NCBI RefSeq assembly: GCF_000875895.1
Contig: NZ_JXCF01000007.1
Coordinates: 731,488-795,487, forward strand
Direction: 5' to 3'
DNA length: 64,000 bases
Origin: Staphylococcus gallinarum
Lineage (GTDB): Bacteria > Bacillota > Bacilli > Staphylococcales > Staphylococcaceae
In this document: piece by piece, positions 10,941-19,938 of the stretch
How the letters are laid out: every line of letters starts with the position of its first letter
How positions within the stretch are numbered: the stretch's first letter is position 1
Notes under the pieces: generated by a model
Seen by the model: the letters and a program-made list of their open reading frames with translations, nothing else
The model's database searches: none
Told to the model about the DNA's origin: nothing
Made by a program: the position numbers and the translations under genes

Positions 10941-11004
10941 TAAAAAAAGGTCAAGACAAGTTACCGTTGCTCTATCAACAGTAAATCGGTTGTGCCCTGA
11001 CCTC
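10941..11004 (-). terminator. Hairpin with T-run between cvpA-like gene and polX
   Basis: AGGTCAGGGCACAACCG on the minus strand pairs imperfectly with the segment ending CTTGTCTTGACCT, followed by seven Ts. It ends only about 14 bases before the polX ATG, so it may end the zapA-cvpA transcript or act as an attenuator for polX. Confidence 0.65.
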
Positions 11005-11046
11005 CTATATTTTATTAATATATTATATGTTTAATTGTTGGAAAAT

Positions 11047-11568
11047 TTATATATTGACCACAAAAGTAGATATAAATGGTATATGTGAGATTAATATTTC
11101 AGCAATAAAAGATTGCGATAACTGTGTTTGGATGATTGATAAAGGATACAATGCCATAGCATAAATTAAAGTAGTGCATATAATTATTGACGAAACAATA
11201 CTTAAGAGTACACCAATCAACCGACTCAACATAAACATTTTTTTATATTTGATTATATTATCAAAGCAAACAATTATAGCATAACAAAGAACCTTCGTAA
11301 TTGTAGCTACAATTAGAAATGCAACTAAATGGTCAAAACGTAACTGTAGATTATCAAATTGAAAAGCAAAATGCATATCATAAGCTCGAGTTTTTGGGAA
11401 TGGTATAAAGAGCTCTAAATACTGTGACAACTTAATAAAGCACTTTTGTGCAATGTACAATGATAAAAAAGTCGCTCCTAAATGCATAATACTTAACCAT
11501 ACGCCTCTTCTAAACCCAATCATGCCTATGTATAAAAAAATTACTATGATTAATAAATCAATTAACAT
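11047..11568 (-). CDS. CvpA family membrane protein
   Basis: 173 residues with four hydrophobic segments (about residues 1-22, 27-45, 78-103 and 115-145). Position after zapA and fold type match the CvpA/YshB family, whose founding E. coli member is linked to colicin V production. The molecular role is unknown. The ATG shares one base with the zapA stop codon, so it is coupled to zapA. Confidence 0.8.
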   Translation of the reverse strand: MLIDLLIIVIFLYIGMIGFRRGVWLSIMHLGATFLSLYIAQKCFIKLSQYLELFIPFPKTRAYDMHFAFQFDNLQLRFDHLVAFLIVATITKVLCYAIIVCFDNIIKYKKMFMLSRLIGVLLSIVSSIIICTTLIYAMALYPLSIIQTQLSQSFIAEILISHIPFISTFVVNI

Positions 11569-11834
11569 TAATCTTCACTATTTTTTAATTGCTTTATCTC
11601 TTGTTGCAAACGGTAATTTTCTTCTTCTAATTGAACTTTTTCATGCATAATATTAACAGCTGTTAATATCGCTTTTCTTGTAGTATCTAATCCTGTACTT
11701 TTTCTTCCTAGAGACTTAAGCTGTTCATCCACTAGATGTGCAACATATCGAATGTGCTCTGGATTATCTTCACCTACAATTGTATAATGTTGATCATTTA
11801 TCGTTACGTTTATCCTATTTTTAAATTCGCCCAT
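11568..11834 (-). CDS. zapA: Cell division protein ZapA
   Basis: 88 residues. Known: ZapA crosslinks FtsZ filaments at the division ring. Seen: an N-terminal beta-rich part (RINVTINDQHYTIVGEDN) with the HIRYVAHLVDEQL helix and a C-terminal coiled coil (HEKVQLEEENYRLQQEIKQL). This is the usual domain order and length. It is followed by the CvpA-like gene, the common Firmicutes pairing. Confidence 0.92.
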   Translation of the reverse strand: MGEFKNRINVTINDQHYTIVGEDNPEHIRYVAHLVDEQLKSLGRKSTGLDTTRKAILTAVNIMHEKVQLEEENYRLQQEIKQLKNSED

Positions 11835-12148
11835 AGTATAACTCCTGACTTAATATAAATTTCCGAATAAAATAAAATTTGTCCTAACATATAACTTTCA
11901 ATATTTCTAATTTAGAATATTTATCACGAACCATTATACACGACTAAATATTATTTTGTAAGAGGTGTGATTTGTTATATTTGAAAAAATTTATAGTTCG
12001 AAGATTTCAAATAATTTTAGAACAATTGAACGATTGCGATATCACAGTTATTCATGCATATTGTTGTTGGGTAGTGTGTATGTTTCATCCTATGGTATGA
12101 TGAAAACTGTCAATCGAAACAGTAATTTCAAAAAAGAGAGGCAATCAA
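11835..12148. other. Divergent intergenic region zapA / rnhC
   Basis: Holds the promoters of two divergent genes. A possible -10 for rnhC is TATGAT at 12096-12101 but the -35 is unclear. No RNA motif or ORF is supported here. Confidence 0.5.
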
Positions 12149-13078
12149 ATGTCAAATGTAGTATATAAATTAACAAATCCTGAAATTCAACAATTAATGT
12201 CGAAAATTAACTGCGACACAAGCAAACTACCACAAGGTATGAAAGCCAAAGCCAAATATAAAAACACATCCATTTCCATTTACAACTCAAATAAAGTTAT
12301 GTTTCAAGGCAAGGAAGCTTCAGCTGTGGCAGGTCAATTGCTACCTAATCATGTAAATACACAAACTGCATCAAAGCATAAACCTACACAATCAAAGATA
12401 AATTATAATCAATTTCAATGCATAGGCAGTGATGAAGCAGGAAGCGGAGATTATTTTGGACCACTTACAGTGTGCGCTGCCTATGTTTCAAAAAAACATG
12501 TTCAAGTTTTAAAAGAACTCGGAGTTGATGATTCAAAGAAATTAACAGATAAAAAAATCGTCGAACTTGCAGAACAAATTGTTACATTTTTACCTCACTC
12601 ATTACTTACGATGCACAACAATAAATATAATGAGAAACAATTAGCTGGCTGGTCACAGGTAAAGATGAAAGCTGTATTACACAACGAAGCGATAAAAAAT
12701 GTTGTAAATAAAATCGAAACAAACGAATTGGACTATATCGTTATTGATCAGTTTGCTGAACGTGGTGTTTATACGCGTTATGCATTAAGTGAGCTTCCAC
12801 ATAGCGACATTACTAAATTCGAGACCAAAGGTGAATCAAAATCTATTGCTATTGCGGCAGCAAGCATTATTTCACGATACGCATTTGTCAAATATATGGA
12901 TCAAATTTCTGCAGAAGTTCATAGCGAAATTCCCAAAGGCGCAAGTAATAAAGTTGATTTAGCCGCTGCAAGAATTATCGAAAAGAAAGGCATTACCTAT
13001 TTAGATTCTATTTCAAAGAAACACTTTGCAAATCGAAATAAAGCACAGGCACTTGTTGACAAAAAACGACATTCATAA
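12149..13078 (+). CDS. rnhC: Ribonuclease HIII
   Basis: Degrades the RNA strand of RNA-DNA hybrids in the cytoplasm. It is 309 residues. Seen: an N-terminal TBP-like substrate-binding domain (about residues 1-85) and the catalytic RNase H2-type domain starting at [14 protein letters not shown], with further acidic residues in VDDSKKL and VIDQFAE and the [17 protein letters not shown] helix. Good ribosome site AGAGAGG before the ATG. Divergent from zapA and convergent with pheT. Confidence 0.96.
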   Translation: MSNVVYKLTNPEIQQLMSKINCDTSKLPQGMKAKAKYKNTSISIYNSNKVMFQGKEASAVAGQLLPNHVNTQTASKHKPTQSKINYNQFQCIGSDEAGSGDYFGPLTVCAAYVSKKHVQVLKELGVDDSKKLTDKKIVELAEQIVTFLPHSLLTMHNNKYNEKQLAGWSQVKMKAVLHNEAIKNVVNKIETNELDYIVIDQFAERGVYTRYALSELPHSDITKFETKGESKSIAIAAASIISRYAFVKYMDQISAEVHSEIPKGASNKVDLAAARIIEKKGITYLDSISKKHFANRNKAQALVDKKRHS

Positions 13079-13261
13079 TCAAATTTACATCTCATTTAGA
13101 ACCTAACATTGCAGTTGTTTATATCTCACTTCACAAATTGTATTTCACACTAAGCGTTGAGTTAACGGTTAATCGTTTGTTGCGCAAATTTATGATTACC
13201 AGGTATGCTCTGCAGATTTGTATTTTTACCATATGTCAAATTAAACAGTTGTAAACAAAAC

Positions 13262-13311
13262 AAAAAGAATTACATCACCAATACTTTCGATGGGGATGTA
13301 ATTCTTTTTTT
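13262..13311. terminator. Bidirectional terminator between rnhC and pheT
   Basis: A 10-bp stem GAATTACATC / GATGTAATTC is flanked by an A-run at left and seven Ts at right, so it can end both the rnhC (+) and pheST (-) transcripts. Confidence 0.85.
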
Positions 13312-13377
13312 GAACTATTTTTATGATTGATTTATTTATAAGTTAAACTAAATTCTTTTCCTTACAAAGTTGTTAAA

Positions 13378-15780
13378 TTATCTAATTGTTGCACCTTGTT
13401 GTTGTAACGCTGTTAAGATATCTTCATGTACTGCATTTACCTTATCATCAGTCAATGTTTGTTCAACATCTAAGTATGATAATCTAATTGCAATTGATTT
13501 CTCATCCTCTGCAACATGTTCACCTTCATAAACATCAAATACTTGTGCATTTTGAAGTATATCTCCACCATGTGCTTCGATTTCTTTAACAAGCGTTGCG
13601 GATGGCACGTCTCGATTTATCACTAATGCAATGTCTCTTGATACTCCAGGGAAACGAGGAATTGGACGATAGTTAATATATCCAACTGAAACTGACATTA
13701 ATTTATCGTAATTCAATTCAAAGACATAAGTACGTTTTAAGTCATATTCCTTTTCAACTTTTGGATGTAATTCACCAACAAAGCCTATAGTTTCACCATT
13801 TAATTTAACAATTGCAGTTCTACCTGGATGTAAGCCTGCAATTTCACCTGCTTCATAATCAAATTGAATATCTAATTTTTCTGCTATACGATCTACGATA
13901 CCTTTAGCAATAAAGAAATCTATTTCTTCCTTTTTTCCTTGCCAAGTATTAACTGTGTAATCACCAGTTAAGATCCCACTTAGGTACTCAACTTCATCTG
14001 GTAATTCACCTTCACCATTACCAAAGAATACATTACCTAGTTCATAAAGTCGGACATCAGCATTTTTACGTGCAACATTATAAGCAACTGCATCAATAAG
14101 GTGAGGAATCAAACTTTGTCTCAATGTTGAATGAGCTTCACTCATTGGCATTAACAAGCCAATTGTATCACGCGTTTCTAATGCAAAGTCTTGCGCTCTC
14201 TCTTTATCGACTAAAGAATAATTAATTGCTTGGCTTAAGCCTGCACCCTCTAGTGTTTCTTTTACAATACGTGATTTAGCTTGTTTATCAGTCAAAGCAC
14301 CATGTGTTACATGTTCAAATACCGGCAATGTTGAAGGTATTTCATCATAACCATAAATTCTTGCAATTTCTTCAATTAAGTCTTCCTTAATCGTAATATC
14401 TTTACGTCTAGACGGAACCTTGACAGTTAATTCATTATTATTCTTCGTCGTCTCAAAGCCAAGTTGCACAAAAATAGACTCGATTTCTTCAGCAGTCAAT
14501 TCAAAGCCAATTGTATTATTCACTTTATCAACTGAAATATTAATTGGTGTGACAAATGAACCTAAATCACCTTGTGCTACATTATCTGATAAAACTTGTC
14601 CATTAGCATACGTTTCTAATAAGTAACAAGCACGATCGACTGCCTCATTTACAAATTCTGTAGCAATTCCCTTTTCAAAGCGACTAGACGCTTCACTTCT
14701 TAAATTCAATCGTCTTGAAGTATGACGAATAGATACCGGGTCAAAAATAGCGCCCTCAATTACAACATGCTTTGTAGCCTCTGTTACTTCTGAAAAATCG
14801 CCACCCATTACGCCTGCAATGGCAATTGGCGTTTCGCCATTAGTTATAACTATGTCAGATGCTAGTAATGATCTTTCTTGATTATCTAAAGTAGTCATCG
14901 TTTCATTCTCATGAGCTTGACGTACTTCGATATGATTTGAACCAATTTGTTCTTGATCAAACATGTGTAAAGGTTGACCGTATTCTAATAGTACATAATT
15001 TGAAATATCAACCACATTATTGATAGGTCGAATACCAGCTTTAATTAATCTCATTTGCATCCATTCAGGTGAAGGTGCAATCGTAACATTTTTAACAATA
15101 CGTGCACTGTAATATGGGACTTTATCAGAATCTTGAACAGTCACTGACAGTTCCTCAGCAGCTTGTTGTGATAATGCTTCTGTTTTAGTCTTTGGTTTAT
15201 TCATTGCAACGTTGTATAATGCAGCGACTTCATATGCTGTACCCACCATACTTAATGCATCTGCTCTATTTGGTGTAAGATCAAATTCCATTACTTGGTC
15301 ATCTAAATATAGTGCTTTAAGTGCATCTGTTCCTGGCTCTACCTCTGTAGAAAACACATAAATACCATCTTCAAAGGCTTTAGGCACTAAGTTGCTTGAT
15401 AAACCTAATTCTTGTAACGAACAAATCATACCTTCTGAGCGTTCTCCACGTAGTTTTGCTCGCTTAATCTTGATACCACCCGGTAATCTACCACCAACTG
15501 TAGCGACGATTACTGTTTGTCCTGCATCTACATTTGGTGCGCCACAAACAATTTGCACGAGTTCACTTTCGCCAATATCTACCTGACAAATATTTAGTTT
15601 ATCCGCATCTGGATGTGGTGCGATTTCTTTAATTTTACCGACAACTAATTTTTTAATTTCTTTTGTATAATCGATAATGTCATCTACTTCGATACCCGTA
15701 CGTGTAATTTTTTCTGCTAATTCGTTTATTGGTTGATCAATTTCAACATATGTCTCTAACCATTCTTTAGAAATAAACAT
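13378..15780 (-). CDS. pheT: Phenylalanyl-tRNA synthetase beta subunit
   Basis: Beta chain of the alpha2beta2 class II enzyme. It is 800 residues, the expected size. Seen in order: EMAP-II-like tRNA-binding domain (about residues 40-150, HPDADKLNICQVDIG), B3/4 editing domain, B5 domain, the core domain resembling PheS, and a C-terminal FDX-ACB anticodon-binding domain (about residue 708 onward, RFPGVSRDIALV). Its ATG overlaps the pheS stop by one base, so it is tightly coupled in the pheST operon under the T-box. Confidence 0.97.
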   Translation of the reverse strand: MFISKEWLETYVEIDQPINELAEKITRTGIEVDDIIDYTKEIKKLVVGKIKEIAPHPDADKLNICQVDIGESELVQIVCGAPNVDAGQTVIVATVGGRLPGGIKIKRAKLRGERSEGMICSLQELGLSSNLVPKAFEDGIYVFSTEVEPGTDALKALYLDDQVMEFDLTPNRADALSMVGTAYEVAALYNVAMNKPKTKTEALSQQAAEELSVTVQDSDKVPYYSARIVKNVTIAPSPEWMQMRLIKAGIRPINNVVDISNYVLLEYGQPLHMFDQEQIGSNHIEVRQAHENETMTTLDNQERSLLASDIVITNGETPIAIAGVMGGDFSEVTEATKHVVIEGAIFDPVSIRHTSRRLNLRSEASSRFEKGIATEFVNEAVDRACYLLETYANGQVLSDNVAQGDLGSFVTPINISVDKVNNTIGFELTAEEIESIFVQLGFETTKNNNELTVKVPSRRKDITIKEDLIEEIARIYGYDEIPSTLPVFEHVTHGALTDKQAKSRIVKETLEGAGLSQAINYSLVDKERAQDFALETRDTIGLLMPMSEAHSTLRQSLIPHLIDAVAYNVARKNADVRLYELGNVFFGNGEGELPDEVEYLSGILTGDYTVNTWQGKKEEIDFFIAKGIVDRIAEKLDIQFDYEAGEIAGLHPGRTAIVKLNGETIGFVGELHPKVEKEYDLKRTYVFELNYDKLMSVSVGYINYRPIPRFPGVSRDIALVINRDVPSATLVKEIEAHGGDILQNAQVFDVYEGEHVAEDEKSIAIRLSYLDVEQTLTDDKVNAVHEDILTALQQQGATIR

Positions 15781-16838
15781 TATTTTTCACCTCTATCTTC
15801 TACTGCTTTAAATTGATTCAAGAATCTTACATCATTAGTATAGAAATGACGGATATCTTCAATTCCATATTTCAACATAGCGATTCTATCAGGCCCCATA
15901 CCAAACGCAAATCCTGAATATTTATTTGAATCGAATCCAGCCTTCTCAAGTACGTTCGGGTGAACCATCCCTGCACCTAAGATTTCAATCCAACCTGTTT
16001 GTTTACATACATTACATCCTGAGCCACCACATTTGAAACATGACACATCTACTTCAACTGATGGCTCTGTGAATGGAAAATAACTTGGTCTTAGACGAAT
16101 TTCACGATCTTCCCCAAACAATTGTTTAGCTAAAAGTTCTAATGTCCCTTTAAGATCACTCATCTTAATATTCTCGTCTACCACTAATCCTTCGATTTGA
16201 GTAAATTGGTGACTGTGTGTCGCATCATCAGAGTCTCGACGATACACTTTCCCTGGACATAGAATTTTAACTGGACCTTCACCATTTCGTTGTTCCATCG
16301 TTCTTGCTTGTACAGGCGATGTATGTGTACGCATCAGAATCTCGTCCGTTATATAAAAGCTATCTTGCATATCTCTTGCCGGGTGAGATTTCGGTAAATT
16401 TAAAGCTTCAAAGTTATAATAGTCCTGTTCAACTTCAAATCCTTCAACAATTTCATATCCTAATCCTAAAAATAGGTCTTCGATTTCTTCAACTGTACGT
16501 GTTAATGGATGTTTGGCACCAATAGACATTTTTCTACTTGGTAATGTCACATCGATTTTTTCAGCCTTTAATTGTCGTTCTAATTCTTCATTTGCTAGAA
16601 GTTCACGACGTGATTCTATTTCACCTTCGATTGCTTGTCTAACTTCATTAACTTGTTGTCCATATGCTGGTTTTTCCTCATTAGGTAAATCTTTCATATG
16701 TTTCATTAACCCTGTTACAGAACCCTTTTTACCTAAATATTTCACTTTTACATCTTGTAATTCTTTTTCATTTTTAGCTTCATTTATATCGACTAATGCC
16801 TGTTGCTTAATTTCAGTCATCGCTTCAGTTTGTGCCAT
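15780..16838 (-). CDS. pheS: Phenylalanyl-tRNA synthetase alpha subunit
   Basis: Catalytic subunit that forms Phe-AMP and charges tRNA-Phe. It is 352 residues. Seen: an N-terminal coiled-coil arm (about residues 1-90), class II motif 2 ([21 protein letters not shown]), a Cys cluster C-x2-C-x4-C-x2-C ([12 protein letters not shown]) and motif 3 ([14 protein letters not shown]). The sequence is close to but clearly different from S. aureus PheS as I recall it. First gene of pheST, about 50 bases downstream of the T-box terminator. Confidence 0.97.
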   Translation of the reverse strand: MAQTEAMTEIKQQALVDINEAKNEKELQDVKVKYLGKKGSVTGLMKHMKDLPNEEKPAYGQQVNEVRQAIEGEIESRRELLANEELERQLKAEKIDVTLPSRKMSIGAKHPLTRTVEEIEDLFLGLGYEIVEGFEVEQDYYNFEALNLPKSHPARDMQDSFYITDEILMRTHTSPVQARTMEQRNGEGPVKILCPGKVYRRDSDDATHSHQFTQIEGLVVDENIKMSDLKGTLELLAKQLFGEDREIRLRPSYFPFTEPSVEVDVSCFKCGGSGCNVCKQTGWIEILGAGMVHPNVLEKAGFDSNKYSGFAFGMGPDRIAMLKYGIEDIRHFYTNDVRFLNQFKAVEDRGEK

Positions 16839-16884
16839 GATTTAACCTCCATTTGTCTATTTTCTTGTTAAGTAAAACCAATAA

Positions 16885-17140
16885 AAATACAAAAAAGACT
16901 TCCATCCCGTTGAAACTGGGACGAAAGCCTTCCGTGGTACCACCCAAATTTATGCATAAGCATACACTTGTAATTATTGATAACGGAGTCATTTCCGACT
17001 TAAATCTCTTTAAGTAACCAAAAAGGTGAAAAAAACTAAATGTAGCGATATATCTTTCAGTCTACGGATATACTCCCTTATGCTACTACATTATTTTAGT
17101 TTACGTCTTTTTATTGGTTCATATTCTACTGTTTAACATT
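16885..17140 (-). ncRNA. T-box leader controlling pheST
   Basis: On the minus strand the conserved T-box core GGGTGGTACCACGG occupies 16933-16947. A rho-independent terminator with six Ts follows (16891-16929; AAGGCTTTCGTCCC pairing with GGGATGGAAGTCTT). Upstream, the stem I base AACTAAA / TTTAGTT can form. An internal loop on its 3' side carries TTC at 17028-17030, the codon expected for a Phe specifier (inferred). Uncharged tRNA-Phe should favour the antiterminator and allow pheST transcription. Confidence 0.92.
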
Positions 17141-17146
17141 ACTTTT

Positions 17147-17176
17147 ATTATATACGATTTTCATTTAAAGGGTCAA
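17147..17176 (-). promoter_or_regulatory. Promoter of the pheST T-box transcript
   Basis: On the minus strand TTGACC (17171-17176) and TATAAT (17147-17152) are 18 bases apart, a near-consensus sigma-A promoter. The -35 overlaps the stop codon of the upstream methyltransferase gene. Confidence 0.75.
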
Positions 17177-17913
17177 CCTTTCAAATGATAAATCAAGATA
17201 CTGCCAGCAATAGCAACATTTAAACTCTCTGCTTTTCCATAAATTGGAATTGTTAGGTTTTGAGTTGTTTGCGCCAATAATTGTTGCGATACACCTTCTC
17301 CTTCATTACCTAATAATAATGCAAAGTGTTCTTTCGCACTTATCTCGTGAAATGAATCAGCTTCTTCTAATGCCGTTCCGTACACTGGTCCATCAAACGA
17401 ATCTATAAATGATTCTAAAGAATCAATGATAATCGGTAAATGGAACACACTACCTTGACTGGCTCTTAATACTTTGTCCTGGTATGGATCTGCAGTGCCC
17501 TTTTCTAACACAATTAAATCTATACCTGCAGCATCTGCAGTACGAATTAAAGTACCTAAGTTCCCTGGGTCTTGTATACGATCAATCAACAATACTTGCT
17601 TTGCTGTTGTTGTTTCATAATTAGGTTTTTCAATTACAGCAAAAAAACCTTGTGGTGTCACAGTTCCAGATAATGCTTCTGCAACTTTTAAATTTATTTC
17701 AAATACTTCCTCTGCATATTCAATTAAATCTGAGCTAATTCTAGAAGTATCTACTATAAATAATTGTTTTATCGTTAACTTACTTTGATAAGCTTCTTCG
17801 ATAAGGTGATAGCCTTCGATAAGGGCTTGACCTGTTTTGTCTCGATCTTTTTTCTTTTTGAGTTTATTTGCATTTTTAACTTTACTATTTTGTGCGGACG
17901 TAATCATTTCCAT
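17173..17913 (-). CDS. SpoU (TrmH) family RNA 2'-O-methyltransferase
   Basis: 246 residues. Seen: an N-terminal substrate-binding domain (LIEGYHLIEEAY) and the SPOUT knot with motif 1 NPGNLGTLIRTADAAG, motif 2 LLLGNEGEGVS and motif 3 IPIYGKAESLNVAIAGSIL, the SAM-binding trefoil of 23S rRNA or tRNA ribose methylases. Likely a YsgA/RlmB-type rRNA enzyme; the target base cannot be read from sequence. In S. aureus this gene is next to isdG; here its upstream neighbour is an M23 peptidase. Confidence 0.88.
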   Translation of the reverse strand: MEMITSAQNSKVKNANKLKKKKDRDKTGQALIEGYHLIEEAYQSKLTIKQLFIVDTSRISSDLIEYAEEVFEINLKVAEALSGTVTPQGFFAVIEKPNYETTTAKQVLLIDRIQDPGNLGTLIRTADAAGIDLIVLEKGTADPYQDKVLRASQGSVFHLPIIIDSLESFIDSFDGPVYGTALEEADSFHEISAKEHFALLLGNEGEGVSQQLLAQTTQNLTIPIYGKAESLNVAIAGSILIYHLKG

Positions 17914-17938
17914 AGCATAGCCTCTTTATTTTCATATT

Positions 17939-18889
17939 TTAACTTTTAAAAAGTTGTAAGATATTTGTACGTATATTTTTTATAAAGGATAACAAGAAAT
18001 GTTCCTTTTCAATTAAGATGTTATTTCCTGTATAGTCTACTATATCACCTTTTTCAGGTGAAATCGTCTCTTGTAATTTGATTTTTAGCGTATGTGCTTT
18101 AGCGATATCTTTTCGATCCATAATTTGAAAATGTATATGTGGTTCTGATGTGTTACCTGAATTACCTACTTTCGCAATATGTTGTCCGCGAAAGATTTCA
18201 TCTCCTACTGATACATTTAGTGAATTAGGCTTTAAATGTGCAATTAAACTATATTCATGTTTTGCATGCTTAATTATAATATAATTACCTTGTGGATGTT
18301 TTACATTAAATTCTCCAGGTACACAATCTGGAATACCATCAACAACTTCTACAACTTCACCATTAGCTGGTGCAACGACAGTTAAGTTGTAGGCATAGTA
18401 ATTAGTTAATTGATTAGGGCTACCTTGATAGCTACATTGATCCTTTAACTTTACTAAATCAATAGCATGTTTGTAACGTTTATAATGGAAGTGATGATTT
18501 AATAATTCATTATCTCCGCCGGCAATAACCGTCCACGCTTCTTCAATTGGCATAGTATATTGCAGTTTGGAATACTTTGCACTATCTTGATGTTGTATAG
18601 GTAATAATGCAAAACCAATTATTTCATTATATTTATTCAATGTAACACTAACACCCGTTGTCCTCTTGTCATCGAACCACAGGTATTCGTCTTGTCTGTT
18701 TATATGTATATGTTTGTAGAATGAATTCACACTTCTTTTCTCATTATATACTTTTAGTAGCTTTTCCAATTCTAATAGCGCAGATACTTCTTGAAAATCT
18801 TCGCTAAAATGATTATATATCCAGTTGACATCACTATTCTCAATTTTTTCAATAATTTTTTGCGGATTCATTGCTTCCATTGATTTCAC
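17939..18889 (-). CDS. M23 family metallopeptidase without signal peptide
   Basis: 316 residues. The C-terminal half is a LytM/M23 domain with candidate zinc ligands H141 and D144 (KHAIDL), catalytic H218 (IAHL) and H251/H253 (PHIHF), plus GDEIFRGQHIAKVGNSG, all typical of active M23 glycyl-glycine or cross-link endopeptidases. The first 120 residues form an unrecognised domain, and there is no signal peptide, lipobox or clear membrane helix. The start is a GTG at 18889 with only a weak AGG before it; ATG codons at 18880 and 18871 are alternatives. It lies where S. aureus has the isd genes. Function unknown: it could be a cytoplasmic protein, be exported by another route, or have a misplaced N-terminus. 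Confidence 0.8.
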   Translation of the reverse strand: MKSMEAMNPQKIIEKIENSDVNWIYNHFSEDFQEVSALLELEKLLKVYNEKRSVNSFYKHIHINRQDEYLWFDDKRTTGVSVTLNKYNEIIGFALLPIQHQDSAKYSKLQYTMPIEEAWTVIAGGDNELLNHHFHYKRYKHAIDLVKLKDQCSYQGSPNQLTNYYAYNLTVVAPANGEVVEVVDGIPDCVPGEFNVKHPQGNYIIIKHAKHEYSLIAHLKPNSLNVSVGDEIFRGQHIAKVGNSGNTSEPHIHFQIMDRKDIAKAHTLKIKLQETISPEKGDIVDYTGNNILIEKEHFLLSFIKNIRTNILQLFKS

Positions 18890-18930
18890 ACAACCTATCG
18901 CTCGATATCAAATTTACATCTATATAAATA

Positions 18931-18972
18931 AAAAATCGCTCAAAAATTATTTAGTGAATAATTAATGAACGA
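18931..18972 (-). terminator. Terminator after rpmF
   Basis: On the minus strand ATCGTTCA pairs with TGAGCGAT (one G-U-type mismatch), followed by six Ts. It separates rpmF from the M23 peptidase gene. Confidence 0.7.
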
Positions 18973-19010
18973 TATTAAAAGACTTTCATCAAGTCATTAA
19001 ATTAATGAAA

Positions 19011-19184
19011 TTATTTTGATACAACTTCTTCACCATTGTATGAACCACAGTTCTTACATACGCGGTGAGATAATTTGTATTCTCCACAATTTGGGCATTC
19101 TGTCATACCAGGTACTGAAATTTTGAAATGAGTACGACGTTTGTTTTTTCTTGTTTTAGACGTTCTTCTTTTTGGTACTGCCAT
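19011..19184 (-). CDS. rpmF: 50S ribosomal protein L32
   Basis: 57 residues, too short for the usual ORF cut-off. Translation begins [20 protein letters not shown] and carries the zinc-ribbon pairs CPNC and CKNC, which identify L32 of the zinc-binding (C+) type. Strong GGAGG ribosome site before the ATG. It follows the DUF177 gene, the widely conserved yceD-rpmF pairing. Confidence 0.97.
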   Translation of the reverse strand: MAVPKRRTSKTRKNKRRTHFKISVPGMTECPNCGEYKLSHRVCKNCGSYNGEEVVSK

Positions 19185-19266
19185 GATTAATCCTCCTTAT
19201 ATTCAAACACTAAAATAGTTATTTTCAGATTCAATAATCTATTATACTATAGATTACAAAATTCTG

Positions 19267-19812
19267 CTATTGCTCTTCGTCATATAATTGTTGTAGTTTT
19301 TGAAGCCTAGGATCGATTTGCTGAGACTCAGATTCTTCTGCTTCTTTCGCATTCTCAATCGCTTGCTCTTCGTCAATAACTTCCCAACCATTACCCTCAC
19401 GTAACATTTGATCACTATTATCTGCGAAAACACGCATTGGCTTTTCAATGATAACTAATTCTTCAGCAATATCCTTTAGATTTATCATGCCATCTGATGC
19501 ATCATGATAATGTTCATCTTCATCGTCATCACCATACTGATTATACCCTTCTAGATCAAATACTTCTTGAGATCTGATATCTAAAGGAACTTCTACTGGA
19601 ACTAACGTACGCGCACAAGCCATCGTATATGTTCCTGTAACATGCATATCTGCAATGACTTCATTTGATTTTACTGTCAATTCGCCATCAACATTTATTT
19701 CAGATAAATCTATTAAATCTAATGATTTTACTAAATGATCAAAATTCACCGTTTGATTGAATTCAAAAGGTTTATCTTGGAATTTTCTTAATTGCGTTAT
19801 TGACCATTTCAT
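19267..19812 (-). CDS. DUF177 (YceD) family protein
   Basis: 181 residues, cytoplasmic, acidic. The central stretch with GTYTMACARTLVPVEVPLD matches the DUF177/YceD family, which is nearly always encoded just before rpmF and is linked to 23S rRNA accumulation in plants and E. coli. The C-terminal third is rich in Glu, Asp and Gln and probably flexible. About 80 bases upstream of rpmF on the same strand, likely one operon. Confidence 0.88.
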   Translation of the reverse strand: MKWSITQLRKFQDKPFEFNQTVNFDHLVKSLDLIDLSEINVDGELTVKSNEVIADMHVTGTYTMACARTLVPVEVPLDIRSQEVFDLEGYNQYGDDDEDEHYHDASDGMINLKDIAEELVIIEKPMRVFADNSDQMLREGNGWEVIDEEQAIENAKEAEESESQQIDPRLQKLQQLYDEEQ

Positions 19813-19938
19813 ATGGCTTCACCTCTAACAAGCACAAAATTTATTTTAACTTTATAGATATAAGTTGTCAAGATTTTTTCTTAACACAATTATATCTGTT
19901 ACAATATCTATAATGAATTCTGAAAGGAAGAAATGCAA

